DNA from: Longimycelium tulufanense
Lineage (GTDB): Bacteria; Actinomycetota; Actinomycetes; Mycobacteriales; Pseudonocardiaceae
DNA length: 64,000 nt
Reading direction: 5' to 3'
Assembly: GCF_014645795.1 (NCBI RefSeq)
Contig: NZ_BMMK01000005.1
Coordinates: 134,522 to 198,521 of the forward strand
The notes below the pieces were generated by a model, which saw nothing but the letters and a program-made list of their open reading frames with translations, did no database searches and was not told where the DNA came from. The position numbers and the translations under genes are program-made. Positions 34,560 to 43,614 of this stretch are shown one piece after another (the first letter of the stretch is position 1; the number at the start of each line of letters is the position of its first letter).

Positions 34560-35309
34560 TCAACAGGTGAGGCCGCCGTCCACCACCACCGAGGTTCCGG
34601 TGACATAGGACGCGGTCCGCTCGCTCAACAGGAACCGCACGACCGAGGCCACCTCGGCCGGCCGGCCGCTGCGGGCGAGCGGAACCTGCCGCAGGTGGTC
34701 GGCGAGCCGGTCATCGGGCGCCGTGTCGGTCATCGTGGTCTCGACGAGCCCGGGGAGCACCGCGTTCACCCGCACCCCGTACCCACCGAGTTCCTTGGCC
34801 AGCACCCGCACCACCGCCAGCAGTCCGGCCTCGGACGCCGCGTAGTTCGCCCGCCCCGGCAGGGAGTTGGTGGCGCTGGTCGAGCTGACCACGACGATGG
34901 CGCCGGCCCGTTGGCCGGCCATCAGGCGGGCGGCCGCGCGGCAGCACAGGAACGCTCCGGTGAGGTTCGTGTCGAGCACGCGACGCCACTTGGCCTCGCC
35001 CATCGTCACGGCGTACCCGTCGGCGGTGATACCGGCGTTGCTGACCAGGCCGTCGAGTCCGCCATAGTTGGTCCGGATCTCGGCGAACATCCGGTCGATG
35101 TCCGCGGGATCTGCCACGTCACCCCGGACGAGCCGTGCTTCCGGCTGCAGCTTCCGTACCTCCGCCAACGCCCGTTCGGCCTGTTCCTCGGGCTCGGGGT
35201 CGTTGAGGAGGACGATTGCGCCCGCGCCCGCCAGTTCCTTGGCCACCGCGAGGCCGATGCCCCTGGTGGCATCCGTGACCAGGACAACGTTTCCCTCCAC
35301 GTCCGCCAC
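34560..35309 (-). CDS. FabG-like SDR with altered catalytic residues
   Basis: A 249-aa short-chain dehydrogenase. GTG at 35309 has AGGAGG 6 bp upstream. The fold is intact: VTDATRGIGLAVAKEL, GLVSNAGITADG, DTNLTGAFLCCR, VVVSSTSATNSLPG, VNAVLPGLVETTM and SYVTGTSVVVDGG. Two key positions differ from active ketoreductases: the first Gly of T-G-x3-G-I-G is Asp13, and the catalytic Lys of Y-x3-K is Glu160 (YAASE). Tyr156 and Ser are kept. Each change needs one base. The protein may be inactive or structural. It lies 91 bp upstream of the ACP start in the acyltransferase operon. Confidence 0.85.
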   Translation of the reverse strand: MADVEGNVVLVTDATRGIGLAVAKELAGAGAIVLLNDPEPEEQAERALAEVRKLQPEARLVRGDVADPADIDRMFAEIRTNYGGLDGLVSNAGITADGYAVTMGEAKWRRVLDTNLTGAFLCCRAAARLMAGQRAGAIVVVSSTSATNSLPGRANYAASEAGLLAVVRVLAKELGGYGVRVNAVLPGLVETTMTDTAPDDRLADHLRQVPLARSGRPAEVASVVRFLLSERTASYVTGTSVVVDGGLTC

Positions 35310-35448
35310 CGTGAACCTCCTGGGATGTTCCGGGCCCCAGGCCCGGGCGGTACCCGAACCGTCCGACGCCACTCGAGCGCCGGCTGGCGGTGAAGGGAGA
35401 CCCTTGCCCGCGGGGGAAAGAACCCCGGTGCTGTAGAACGGGGAGAAG

Positions 35449-36450
35449 TCACGTCAACTCCCTACCGAATGCGCGGAACACCAAGTAGCCCAGGGCCGCC
35501 TCGGACATCTCACCCACCGCCACCGACGGCTCGGCCAGGCGTAGCGCCTCGTGCGTTCCCAGGTGTCGTGCCGTCCGCGCTATCTCCCGGCCGAGGCTTG
35601 CCAGCATCCGGCCTGGGCCGATCTCGACGAACGTCCCGGCACCGAGAGCGATCAGCGTGCGGACGGTCGCGTCCCACCGCACGGGCGAGGTCACCTGCCG
35701 CAGGAGCAGCTCGCGGTACCGCGTCACGTCCGACACGACCTGCCCGGTCACGCTGGACACCAGTGGCACGCCGGGCGGCCGGAGCCGCACCGTGGCAAGC
35801 TCCCGCGCCAGTTCCGCTTCGGCCTCGGCCATCAAGGGCGAGTGGTGAGCACTTCCCCCCGAGAACAGCCGGACCCACAACGCACCGCTGTCGCGGGCGG
35901 CGGTGGCCACGGCCCGGACAGCGGAGGCTTCACCGGAAACCACGATGTGCCGGGGAGAGTTGAAGTGCGCGACGACGACGGTCTCGCCGTCTTGCTCACC
36001 GCAGAGCTTCAGGACAACGTCGGGTGGCAGGCCGACGACGGCCGCCATCGCGCCGGGGTGGCGCCGGGTCGCCCGGGCCATGGCCTTTCCCCGGGAGGAC
36101 ACCAGCCGGAGCGCGGTGTCGATGTCGAGGCTGCCACACGCGACCAGCGCGCTGTACTCACCGAGGCTGTGGCCGGCCACGAGGGCCGGCCGGCAGCCGC
36201 GGACCCCGAGCCGCGCCGCCATCGCGCAGGACCAGACGAACACCAGGACCTGGCCGACCTCCGGGTCGGTCGGCGTTGCTGCGTCGGCCGAACGCATCAG
36301 CTCCGCCACCGGTAGCCCGGTGACCTCCCCGGCGCGGGCGAGCAGCCCCAGGGTGGGTTCGCTCCGGTCGAGCTCGCGCCCCATGCCGGGGAACTGGCTG
36401 CCCTGATCGGGGAAGACCCACGCCGGGCCACCTGACGATGGCTCGCTCAT
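35449..36450 (-). CDS. Malonyl-CoA:ACP transacylase-like acyltransferase
   Basis: A 333-aa FabD-type acyltransferase. The nucleophile elbow is VAGHSLGEYSALVA (Ser95), and the second catalytic His lies in SGGSAHHSPLM. The oxyanion-hole start usually reads F-P-G-Q-G-S-Q; here it is FPDQGSQFPGMG, with Asp for the first Gly. The ATG at 36450 overlaps the stop of a small upstream ORF (TGATG). It should load acyl units, probably malonyl, on the ACP of the same operon. Residues that discriminate malonyl from methylmalonyl cannot be read with confidence because the post-GHSLG region differs from PKS AT domains. Confidence 0.87.
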   Translation of the reverse strand: MSEPSSGGPAWVFPDQGSQFPGMGRELDRSEPTLGLLARAGEVTGLPVAELMRSADAATPTDPEVGQVLVFVWSCAMAARLGVRGCRPALVAGHSLGEYSALVACGSLDIDTALRLVSSRGKAMARATRRHPGAMAAVVGLPPDVVLKLCGEQDGETVVVAHFNSPRHIVVSGEASAVRAVATAARDSGALWVRLFSGGSAHHSPLMAEAEAELARELATVRLRPPGVPLVSSVTGQVVSDVTRYRELLLRQVTSPVRWDATVRTLIALGAGTFVEIGPGRMLASLGREIARTARHLGTHEALRLAEPSVAVGEMSEAALGYLVFRAFGRELT

Positions 36451-36671
36451 CACGCATCCCCGTCCGGTACCGTCGTTGCCCGCGCCAGCTCGGCCCGCGC
36501 CAGCCCGCGGCCCGGTCCGGCTGCCCCGTCATCGGTGACGATCCGCGCACCCCGCTTCCGTGCGCGTGCAGCGCCACGGAGCCGCCTCAGTGCGACCGGC
36601 TCGTCCCCCCGCAGCGGATCGATGTCCGCGTCGCCGACGCCTGGCGGCAGGGCAACGGAAAATCCCACCAC
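36450..36671 (-). CDS. Small hypothetical protein heading the operon
   Basis: A 73-aa ORF (VVGFSVALPPGVGDADIDPLRGDEP...) starting at GTG 36671 and ending in TGATG, the stop/start overlap with the acyltransferase. The overlap and high third-position GC argue that it is translated; it has no recognisable domain and a very basic centre (RRLRGAARARKRGARI). The ribosome site is weak. It could be a coupling leader for the acyltransferase or the remains of a longer gene. Confidence 0.45.
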   Translation of the reverse strand: MVGFSVALPPGVGDADIDPLRGDEPVALRRLRGAARARKRGARIVTDDGAAGPGRGLARAELARATTVPDGDA

Positions 36672-37144
36672 GAAGCAACACCTGCCGTCCGAATCAGCGG
36701 GGTTCGACGACGTTCCACGTCAACCACCTGCGGTGAACGAATTCCGTCGCGTGATCCGGATCCGCTCCAGCCGGATCCGGATTTGCGCGGCAAAGCTAAG
36801 CGAACGCGCCAACGGGTGTCAACGAGTCACCAGTCCAGAGCTATTACGGGATGCCGAGCGAAGACAGCGACCAGGCTTGAAATGAAGGACACGAAAGGGT
36901 CTGAAATGTTCTGCCACTTCACGTGGCCAGCGTGAACACTCTCCGCAAAGGACTCGATAGTTGACCCGAACGAACCTTGACGGGCATCCCGGCACCTGCT
37001 TAGCCTCCACGCCGGAGTCGACTAATGAACCAGTTCTTCGAGCCGTTTTCAACCCGCTGGTCTCTCGCAGTTCACGTTGCCGCAGCAGCCGCCTTGGGGG
37101 CCCGGAAAGCTATGCCACGTTGGGTGGAAACCGCACCACGAATC
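36672..37144. other. Divergent promoter region
   Basis: AT-richer than its surroundings. Besides the minus-strand promoter at 36793-36822 it has a plus-strand candidate: TTGACG (36977-36982), 18 bp, TAGCCT (37001-37006), facing the thioesterase relic. No coding sequence is supported. Confidence 0.45.
36793..36822 (-). promoter_or_regulatory. Promoter candidate of the acyltransferase operon
   Basis: On the minus strand TTGACA (36822-36817) is followed after 18 bp by TAGCTT (36798-36793), pointing into the small ORF and acyltransferase genes. A perfect -35 hexamer is rare in such GC-rich DNA. Confidence 0.5.
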
Positions 37145-37447
37145 ATGTGCCGGGACCATGTCGCGACCTCGGCCCGCGTGCGGTGGGGGGAATGCGACAG
37201 CCAGGGGTATGCCTGTCCTGCCAGCTTCGTCATCCGCACCTGGGCCGGCACATCCACTGTCCGGCTCGAGTGCTACCACGAGATCTACCGCGGGAACGGC
37301 GCGCAGCTGATCGCCGAGGCCCGCTCCAGCCGTGCGCTCGTGGATCCGTGGCGTCGCCCGCGTATACGCACCCCGCAGGACTTCCGCGACAAGTTCGAGA
37401 CGTTCATGGAGAACCGGCGTCGAGGGGAGACGACGAGTACGCCGTGA
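37145..37447 (+). pseudogene. Internally deleted thioesterase-like relic
   Basis: A 100-codon frame. SARVRWGECDSQGYACPASF resembles the start of hotdog-fold acyl-CoA/ACP thioesterases (V-R-W-x-E-C-D-x-Q-G), and STVRLECYHEIYRGNGAQ then LIAEARSSRALVDPWRRPRI resembles their last strands. Some 40-50 residues normally between these parts are missing, with the join near FVIRTWAG. That points to an in-frame deletion. The start is uncertain (ATG 37145; no ribosome site). Its location beside the acyltransferase/ACP operon suggests that it once released the acyl product. Confidence 0.5.
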
Positions 37448-37845
37448 GCGGCTTCAACGGCACCACGACCCCGGCACCGAGCTGTCGGCTTCACCGACGC
37501 CACCGTCTCATGGAAAGCGGCTGTGTGCTGAACACGCGCTGTCGCGGGAATGGACATCGCCAGCCGCACATCGGCACGACCGGCCGGACATCGGGCGCGT
37601 GGTGGGACCTGCCTGTGCACGTGTTGCACCGATTCCGGCACCGCACCACCGGCGTCTGGATTGCGACCAACCCAGCCTGGCTGCCGAACGATTGCCGATA
37701 CTCCCTCGCCGCTCGTCACCACGGGGAAGCACACACGTCTCCCATGACACGAGCACCTGCCGGCTCGCAGTACCAGACGCGCGAGTCTTTCGACCCCACC
37801 GCCGAAGTCGACCTTGCCGAGACACCTTCCACCCCGGAGACCGAC
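37448..37845. other. Noncoding gap, possible gene debris
   Basis: Frames here are open but have mixed third-position bias and match nothing I recognise. Given the relic just upstream it may be degraded coding DNA. Confidence 0.3.
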
Positions 37846-38787
37846 ATGCCTCTCCATCCCAGGATCGAGCAGTTCCTGACCTGGCTGCGGGAACAGGGCA
37901 CTCCCCCGTTACACCGGGTCGGCGTCCCCACCGCCCGTGACCTCATGCCCGGCCTGCGCGCGGCGCAGGGTGACCCGGAGCCGGTCGCCGGCGTGGTCGA
38001 CCTGCTGGTCCGCGGCCCGGCCGGGCGCCTTCCGGTGCGGATCTACCAGCCGGGAGGCGGGGACGGCGGCCGGCCCCTCGTCGTGTTCTTCCACGGGGGT
38101 GGATGGTCCTACGGCTCGCTGGAGCTGGTGGACCGCCCGTTGCGTCGGCTCGCCAACGCCACCGGCGCGGTGATCGCCAGCGTCGAGTACCGGCTCGCCC
38201 CGGAGACCTGCTTCCCCGGACCGGTCGAGGATGCCTACGCCGCGGTGACCGCGCTCGCCGCACAGGCGGGCGCCCTCAGCGCGGACCCGCACGCCGTTGT
38301 CGTTGCCGGTGAGAGCGCCGGCGCCAACCTGGCGGCGGCGGTCGCACTGATGGCCAGGGACCGCCGGGGCCCCCGGCTCCACCTCCAGATCCTCATGTGC
38401 CCGATCCTCGCTCCGGCCAAAGGATCGCGTTTCGCGTCCTACCACGACTACGGGCAGGGCTACTTCATCACCCGAGACACCTTGTTGACCTGCTGGGAGC
38501 TCTACATGTCCGCAACGGAGGAATCCGATCACCCCTACGCGGCACCCTTGCTAGCTCCCAACCTTTCGAAGCTTCCGCCGGCCCTCATCCTGACTGCCGA
38601 GTTCGACCCGGTACGCGATGAGGGCGAGGAATACGGGAACCGGCTTCGCACGGTGGGCGTGGAGGCGAGGGTGCACCGGCACGAAGGCATGATTCACGGG
38701 TTCTTCCTGCTGTCGGGGATTCCCGAGGCGGTCAACCCCGCGATCGAGGAGATCGGCGTTGAGTTACGTACGCGGTTTCCCTGCTGA
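37846..38787 (+). CDS. HSL-type carboxylesterase
   Basis: A 313-aa alpha/beta hydrolase of the hormone-sensitive lipase group. The oxyanion motif is VFFHGGGWSYGS, the nucleophile elbow VVAGESAGANLAAAVALMA (G-E-S-A-G, where G-D-S-A-G is usual), the acid lies in TAEFDPVRDEGEEYG and the catalytic His in HEGMIHGFFLL. I chose ATG at 37846 (GGAGA 5 bp upstream); the long open frame before it is not coding-like. Such enzymes cleave short-chain esters. It precedes the IclR gene on the same strand. Confidence 0.88.
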   Translation: MPLHPRIEQFLTWLREQGTPPLHRVGVPTARDLMPGLRAAQGDPEPVAGVVDLLVRGPAGRLPVRIYQPGGGDGGRPLVVFFHGGGWSYGSLELVDRPLRRLANATGAVIASVEYRLAPETCFPGPVEDAYAAVTALAAQAGALSADPHAVVVAGESAGANLAAAVALMARDRRGPRLHLQILMCPILAPAKGSRFASYHDYGQGYFITRDTLLTCWELYMSATEESDHPYAAPLLAPNLSKLPPALILTAEFDPVRDEGEEYGNRLRTVGVEARVHRHEGMIHGFFLLSGIPEAVNPAIEEIGVELRTRFPC

Positions 38788-38891
38788 CGAGGGAAACCGC
38801 GGCTGGCGTTCGACCTACGTCCGGACCACGACAAGCCGCATTGCCCGCACGATCACGAATCCGGCCGCCAATCACCGATGGGAGTGTCACC

Positions 38892-39614
38892 ATGGGTATT
38901 GCGACGTCACTGAGGGATCTCGACCCGAACCACGCACCGTCAGCAGGGGCCGGCGACAGCAGGAGGCAGTCGATGCTGTCCCGCGGCCTGGCGATACTGG
39001 CTGAATTTGGTCCGACCGACGGGGAACTGACGGTCGCCGAGCTGGCTGACCGGTGCAGTATCCCCAAACCGACGGTGTACCGGCTGCTCCACGAGCTGGT
39101 TGGCTGGGGGCTGCTGGAACGCGGCCGGCGCGGGTTCCGGCTGGGCACCCAGTTGTTCTCCCTCGGCATGCGGGTTCCCCGGCTGCGGGCGCTGCGCACC
39201 ACCGTCCTCCCGGTACTGCTGCGGTTGTCGGAGCTCACCAACGAGCCGTCCTATCTGTCGATCCTGGACGGGTCCTGCCTCGTCGACGTCGAAGCGGCCG
39301 GCAGGGTCACCCGGCACGCCGGGCGCACGGTCCCGGCGCTGTCGTCGGCTGCCGGACGACTTCTGCTCGCCCGGCGTTCCGCGCGGGCCGAACCGTTGGC
39401 ACCGTTCCATGCGCACGGATACGCCGTGCACCACGACAGCCGTGGCCTGGTCTGTGTCGCGGCAGCCGTCGCGGCCCACGCCGGAGCACCGGAATCAGCG
39501 ATCTCGGTGGTGGGTCCGGCCAGGCGTCTGGATCTGCGCCGGGTGGTTCCGGAGGTGCGGGGCGCCGCGGCAGCAGCCGCCCGGCGGCTTGTCCTGCTGA
39601 GCGAGGCGAACTGA
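38892..39614 (+). CDS. IclR-family regulator
   Basis: A 240-aa regulator with the IclR winged helix (SMLSRGLAILAEFGPTDGELTVAELADRC and IPKPTVYRLLHELVGWGLL) followed by a shortened effector domain (TNEPSYLSILDGSCLVDVE, RTVPALSSAAGRLLLA, LVCVAAAVAAHAG). ATG at 38892 has GGGAG 7 bp before it. Family members respond to small organic acids; with an esterase upstream and a lactate dehydrogenase convergent downstream, a hydroxy-acid ligand is possible but unproven. Confidence 0.88.
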   Translation: MGIATSLRDLDPNHAPSAGAGDSRRQSMLSRGLAILAEFGPTDGELTVAELADRCSIPKPTVYRLLHELVGWGLLERGRRGFRLGTQLFSLGMRVPRLRALRTTVLPVLLRLSELTNEPSYLSILDGSCLVDVEAAGRVTRHAGRTVPALSSAAGRLLLARRSARAEPLAPFHAHGYAVHHDSRGLVCVAAAVAAHAGAPESAISVVGPARRLDLRRVVPEVRGAAAAAARRLVLLSEAN

Positions 39615-39637
39615 CCGGGGCGGACTTCGACGGATCT

Positions 39638-39672
39638 CCGCGACCGTGACGTTTGTCGATGTCCGGTCGCGG
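39638..39672. terminator. Hairpin terminator after iclR
   Basis: Perfect 9-bp arms CCGCGACCG and CGGTCGCGG around a 17-nt loop, 24 bp past the IclR stop. Confidence 0.6.
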
Positions 39673-39861
39673 AAGTACCGCAACGTCGGTGGTGCCTCCG
39701 GCGGCGTGCGCCATCCGTCGGCCGACCGCGCACCAGCAGTGCGTCCAGGCTCGGGATTGCCGGCCGCCACACACCGCGCGCCCGCACCGCCTCGGCCATT
39801 GTTCGCATGCGGCAACGTCGGTGCCGGACAAAGCCAGACCGTGGTTCGGCCGCTTGCGCGG

Positions 39862-41073
39862 CTAGCGCAGGGTCGCGTGGCTCGGACGTAGCTCGTCGAC
39901 CGTGCGGACGCCGAGCAGCTGCATGGTCCGGACGATCTCCGTCCGGAGGATGTCGAGGGCCCGCTGGACACCCCGCTCCCCACCGGCCATCAGGCCGTAC
40001 AGGTAGGCCCGGCCGATGAGGCAGGTCCGCGCGCCCATGGCGAGCGCGGCCACGATGTCGGCGCCGGACAGGATGCCGGTGTCCAGCCAGACCTCGGCCT
40101 TGTCGTCCACCGATTCCAACGTCGCGGGCAGCAGTTCGAGCGGGACCGGAGCGCGGTCGAGCTGCCGCCCACCGTGGTTGGACAGGATGACCGCGTCCGC
40201 ACCACGCGCCACGACCGCACGGGCGTCCTCGGGGTTCTGGATCCCCTTCACCACGAGCTTGCCCGGCCACGACTCCCGCACCCAGTCCAGGGTCTCGAGG
40301 TTCAGCGTGGGGTCGAACAGCGAGTTGATCAGGTCCGCGATCGTGCCACCCCAGGACCGCAGTGACGCGAAGGTCAGTGGTTCCGTGGTGAGCAGGTTGA
40401 ACCACCAGGACGGATGCATCGCGCCGTCGAGGAACGTACGCAGCGTGAGCGTCGGCGGGATGGTCAGGCCGTTACGCACGTCACGCATCCTCGCCCCTGC
40501 CACCGGGGTGTCCACCGTCAACATGAGGGTGTCGTAACCGGCGCTGTGTGCGCGGTCCATCAGCTCGCGCCCCGCCCCGCGGTCCCGCCACACGTAGAGC
40601 TGGAACCACCGCCGCGCCCGCGGAGCGGCCGCGGCGACACCCTCGATCGAGGTGGTTCCCATGGTGGACAGCGCATAGGGAATTCCCGCACGCTGGGCCA
40701 CCCGGGCCACCGCAACCTCACCCTCGTGATGCATCATGCGCGTGAAACCCGTCGGCGCGAAGGCAAACGGCAGCGAGGAACGCTTGCCGAGGATCTCGAT
40801 CCCAAGGTCCACATCGGACACACCGCGCAGCACGTTCGGGTGGAACTCGACCCGGCGGAAGGTCTGCCGGGCGCGGCGCAGGCTCTCCTCCTGCTCGGCC
40901 GCACCGTCGGTGTAGTCGAACACCGCCCGCGGGCAGCGGCGGCGAGCGATCAGGCGCAGGTCCGCGATCGTGTGCGCATTGGCGAGCCTGCGCTCGGTCG
41001 GGTTGAGCTTGATCGGCTTCGGCCGCAGGATCTCGGCAAGCTCCCGGGGACGAGGCAGACGGCGCTTGGTCAC
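39862..41073 (-). CDS. lldD: FMN-dependent L-lactate dehydrogenase/alpha-hydroxy-acid oxidase
   Basis: A 403-aa TIM-barrel flavoprotein. The signature around the active His is ILSNHGGRQLDRAPV, and the FMN site includes FAFAPTGFTRMMHHEGE, ALSTMGTTSIEGVA, QLYVWRD and VVKGIQNPEDARAVV. The size and N-terminus (KRRLPRPRELAEILRPKPI) fit mycobacterial LldD2. It oxidises L-lactate to pyruvate, passing electrons to quinone or O2. It is convergent with iclR. Confidence 0.9.
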   Translation of the reverse strand: MTKRRLPRPRELAEILRPKPIKLNPTERRLANAHTIADLRLIARRRCPRAVFDYTDGAAEQEESLRRARQTFRRVEFHPNVLRGVSDVDLGIEILGKRSSLPFAFAPTGFTRMMHHEGEVAVARVAQRAGIPYALSTMGTTSIEGVAAAAPRARRWFQLYVWRDRGAGRELMDRAHSAGYDTLMLTVDTPVAGARMRDVRNGLTIPPTLTLRTFLDGAMHPSWWFNLLTTEPLTFASLRSWGGTIADLINSLFDPTLNLETLDWVRESWPGKLVVKGIQNPEDARAVVARGADAVILSNHGGRQLDRAPVPLELLPATLESVDDKAEVWLDTGILSGADIVAALAMGARTCLIGRAYLYGLMAGGERGVQRALDILRTEIVRTMQLLGVRTVDELRPSHATLR

Positions 41074-41288
41074 GGAGCTCCTCTCTCGTCGTGGTGGTGT
41101 GCAACGCTGCCGGTAGCACCCGCCGCCACACCGAAGTCACCGGCGTGCGACTGTGGACTTCCGGTCGGCGAACACACCGCGGTCACCACGAACGACCCTA
41201 TGACGCGAAGATCCTCTCGTTCGCATGGGGACGCGAGCAGATATCGGACTACCCAGCGGGACCAGCGCAAAACGGGCCGGCTTATCCG

Positions 41289-42767
41289 TCACAGGGGTGG
41301 GAAACGGTTCGCCCAGGGGCGGGCTTCCTCGATCTGCGCGGCCAGGCGCAGGAGCAGACCCTCGCCGCCGAGTGGGGCCACGAACTGGACACCCAACGGC
41401 AGGTTGTCGGCCGTCCAGTAGGTCGGCACCGACATCGCGGGGCGGCCGGTGAGGTTGGCGAGCTGGGTGTAGGGCACCCAACCCAGGTTGTCCCGAATGA
41501 CCTTGTTCACCACGCCCAACCGACGCAGCAGCCGCGTCAAGCGCAGCCGCAGCACTGCCTTGCCGGCCACCCGCAGCAACGGTGGAGTGCCCAGCGATCC
41601 GATCGGGATCGGTGGGCGGGACAGCGTCGGGGTGAGCAACAGGTCGTAGCGGCTGTGGAAGTCGGCCAGGGCGCGCACGTACAGGTGCCACCGCATGTGG
41701 GCGATGATGTAGTCGGGCGCGGTGGTGAGCCGCCCCAGCCCCGTCATGATCTGGGTGTCGAACTCGAAGTCGCCGAGTCGGCAGCCGGTCCGGTTCCCGA
41801 TGTCGCGCACCAGGGCGGCCATGGTGGCGAACCACGCGGTGAGGAAGTCGTGGGCCAGTTCCTCGTCGTCGTAGTCCACCTCGGCCGGCTCCACCACGTG
41901 TCCCAGCTCCGCCAGCAGTTCGGCGGCGCCGGTGACGGCCGCGACCGCGTCGGGATGCACCCGGGGGTTGAGCGCCGACCGGTGACTGAAGCCGATCCGC
42001 AGCCGGCCAGGGGGCTGCCCCAGCTGGGACAGGTAGCTCTGTTCCGGCGGGGTCACCCCGTAGGGGCTGTCCGCTTCCGGGCCCACCAGGACGTCGAGCA
42101 TCGCGGCGGTGTCCCGCACGGTGCGGGACAGCACACCATTGGTGGCCGCACCGTGGAGCAGCTCGCCGAAGGCGGGACCGGAGGAGACCAGTCCCCGCCC
42201 GGGCTTGAGCCCGAACAACCCGCAGCAGCCGGCGGGGATGCGGATCGACCCGCCCCCGTCGTTGGCCCCGGCCACCGGCACGATGCCGGCCGCCACCGCG
42301 GCCGCCGAGCCCCCGGAGGACCCGCCGGGGGTCCGGTCCAACGCCCAGGGGTTGCGGGTGGGGCCGAACAGGTCCGGCTCGGTCACGCCCTTGGCGCCGA
42401 ACTCGGGGGTGTTGGTCTTGCCGAAGATGACCAGCCCGGCGTCCAGCCAGCGCCGCACGGTCGCGGAGGACTCCAGGACGGGGTGGCCGGCCAGCGGACG
42501 GCAGCCACCGGCGGTGGGCTCACCGGCGAAGTCCTGGTGCAGATCCTTGATGAGGAAGGGGACACCCGCGAACGGGCCGGACAGGTCCTGCGACACCCGT
42601 TCCTTGGCCTGGGTCTCCATCGTGCGCACGATGGCATTGATGCGCGGGTTGACCCGCTCGGCTCGGACCAGCGCGGTCTCCAGCAGCTCCGCGGCCGACA
42701 CCTCGCCCCTGGCGACCAGCTCCGCCAGGCCCAGAGCGTCGAAGCGCCGGTACTCCTCGAAGTCCAT
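41289..42767 (-). CDS. Amidase-signature hydrolase
   Basis: A 492-aa amidase. The Ser-cisSer-Lys triad is present: Lys in [11 protein letters not shown], and [38 protein letters not shown] carrying both Ser residues (quoted core [14 protein letters not shown]). Close relatives are labelled 6-aminohexanoate-cyclic-dimer hydrolase or general amidase; substrate is unknown. The C-terminal [19 protein letters not shown] is typical. It stands alone between the lactate dehydrogenase and the metal-transport pair on the same strand. Confidence 0.88.
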   Translation of the reverse strand: MDFEEYRRFDALGLAELVARGEVSAAELLETALVRAERVNPRINAIVRTMETQAKERVSQDLSGPFAGVPFLIKDLHQDFAGEPTAGGCRPLAGHPVLESSATVRRWLDAGLVIFGKTNTPEFGAKGVTEPDLFGPTRNPWALDRTPGGSSGGSAAAVAAGIVPVAGANDGGGSIRIPAGCCGLFGLKPGRGLVSSGPAFGELLHGAATNGVLSRTVRDTAAMLDVLVGPEADSPYGVTPPEQSYLSQLGQPPGRLRIGFSHRSALNPRVHPDAVAAVTGAAELLAELGHVVEPAEVDYDDEELAHDFLTAWFATMAALVRDIGNRTGCRLGDFEFDTQIMTGLGRLTTAPDYIIAHMRWHLYVRALADFHSRYDLLLTPTLSRPPIPIGSLGTPPLLRVAGKAVLRLRLTRLLRRLGVVNKVIRDNLGWVPYTQLANLTGRPAMSVPTYWTADNLPLGVQFVAPLGGEGLLLRLAAQIEEARPWANRFPPL

Positions 42768-42918
42768 GCCGCCTCCCGCCTCCCTCAGCAGTCACGGCCC
42801 GCTTCCGGACAGTAATCTACTGATGGGTAAATGAGCGAGCGTTTCGAGCCAAGGTCACGACACGCCGCCCATCGTTGATGGCTGGGGCGGGCAGCTCGGG
42901 CGCCCTGTCCCGGCACGG

Positions 42919-43614
42919 CTAGCAGCAGTGCCGGCCACGCCAGGCGTCGCGAGCCTCCTTCAGCGCGACGGCGGCGATGACCAGCGCGGCCAGCGGGTCG
43001 GTCCACGACCAGCCGAACAGGCTGTTGAGCAGCAGCCCGGTCAGCAGGACCCCGGACAGGTAGGTGCACAGCAGGGTCTGTTTCGAGTCGGCGACCGCGC
43101 TCGCCGAGCCCAGTTCCCGGCCGGCGCGGCGTTGGGCGGTCGACAGCACCGGCATGATCACCAGCGACAGGGCGGCCAGCACGATGCCGACCGTCGAGTG
43201 CTCCGCAGGCGCGACGCCCAGGAGCGCGCGCACGGACTCGACGGTGACGTACCCGGCGAGCAGGACGAAGGAGGCCGCAATGACCTTCAGTGCGACGCGC
43301 TCCCGGGCCTGCGGGTCGCGGCCGGAGAACTGCCAGGCGACCGCGGCCGCGGAAGCGACCTCGACCAGCGAGTCCAGGCCGAACCCGACCAGCGCGGTCG
43401 AGTCGGCCGCCGCGCCGGCCGAGAGTGCCACCCCCGCCTCGACGAGGTTGTAGGTGATCGTCGCGGCGACCAGGAGTCGGACGCGGCGGGACAACACCCG
43501 CCGCCGGTCCTGGTCGAGGCCGCGGGGCTCGGCCCCGGGCGGCGACACATCGCAGCATTCGTCCACACGGCTGGGGTGCACGTCGGTCTGCGGCTCCCGC
43601 TCCGGCCCGCTCAC
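42919..43614 (-). CDS. Cation-diffusion-facilitator-like metal transporter
   Basis: A 231-aa membrane protein with six predicted spans. FGLDSLVEV in span 2 and AVADSKQTLLCTYLSG in span 5 supply the acidic metal ligands of the CDF fold. Cys pairs at both ends (VDECCD; RHCC) suggest soft-metal handling. It starts at a GTG overlapping the regulator stop (GTGA), so it is translationally coupled to the CmtR-like sensor and probably exports Cd, Pb or Zn. It lacks the long cytoplasmic C-terminal domain of classical CDF proteins. Confidence 0.82.
   Translation of the reverse strand: MSGPEREPQTDVHPSRVDECCDVSPPGAEPRGLDQDRRRVLSRRVRLLVAATITYNLVEAGVALSAGAAADSTALVGFGLDSLVEVASAAAVAWQFSGRDPQARERVALKVIAASFVLLAGYVTVESVRALLGVAPAEHSTVGIVLAALSLVIMPVLSTAQRRAGRELGSASAVADSKQTLLCTYLSGVLLTGLLLNSLFGWSWTDPLAALVIAAVALKEARDAWRGRHCC

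Noticed and set aside
36961..37845. N-terminal extension of the carboxylesterase by 295 codons
   Set aside because: Composition is not coding-like, the family starts at the ATG 37846, and a ribosome site is found there.
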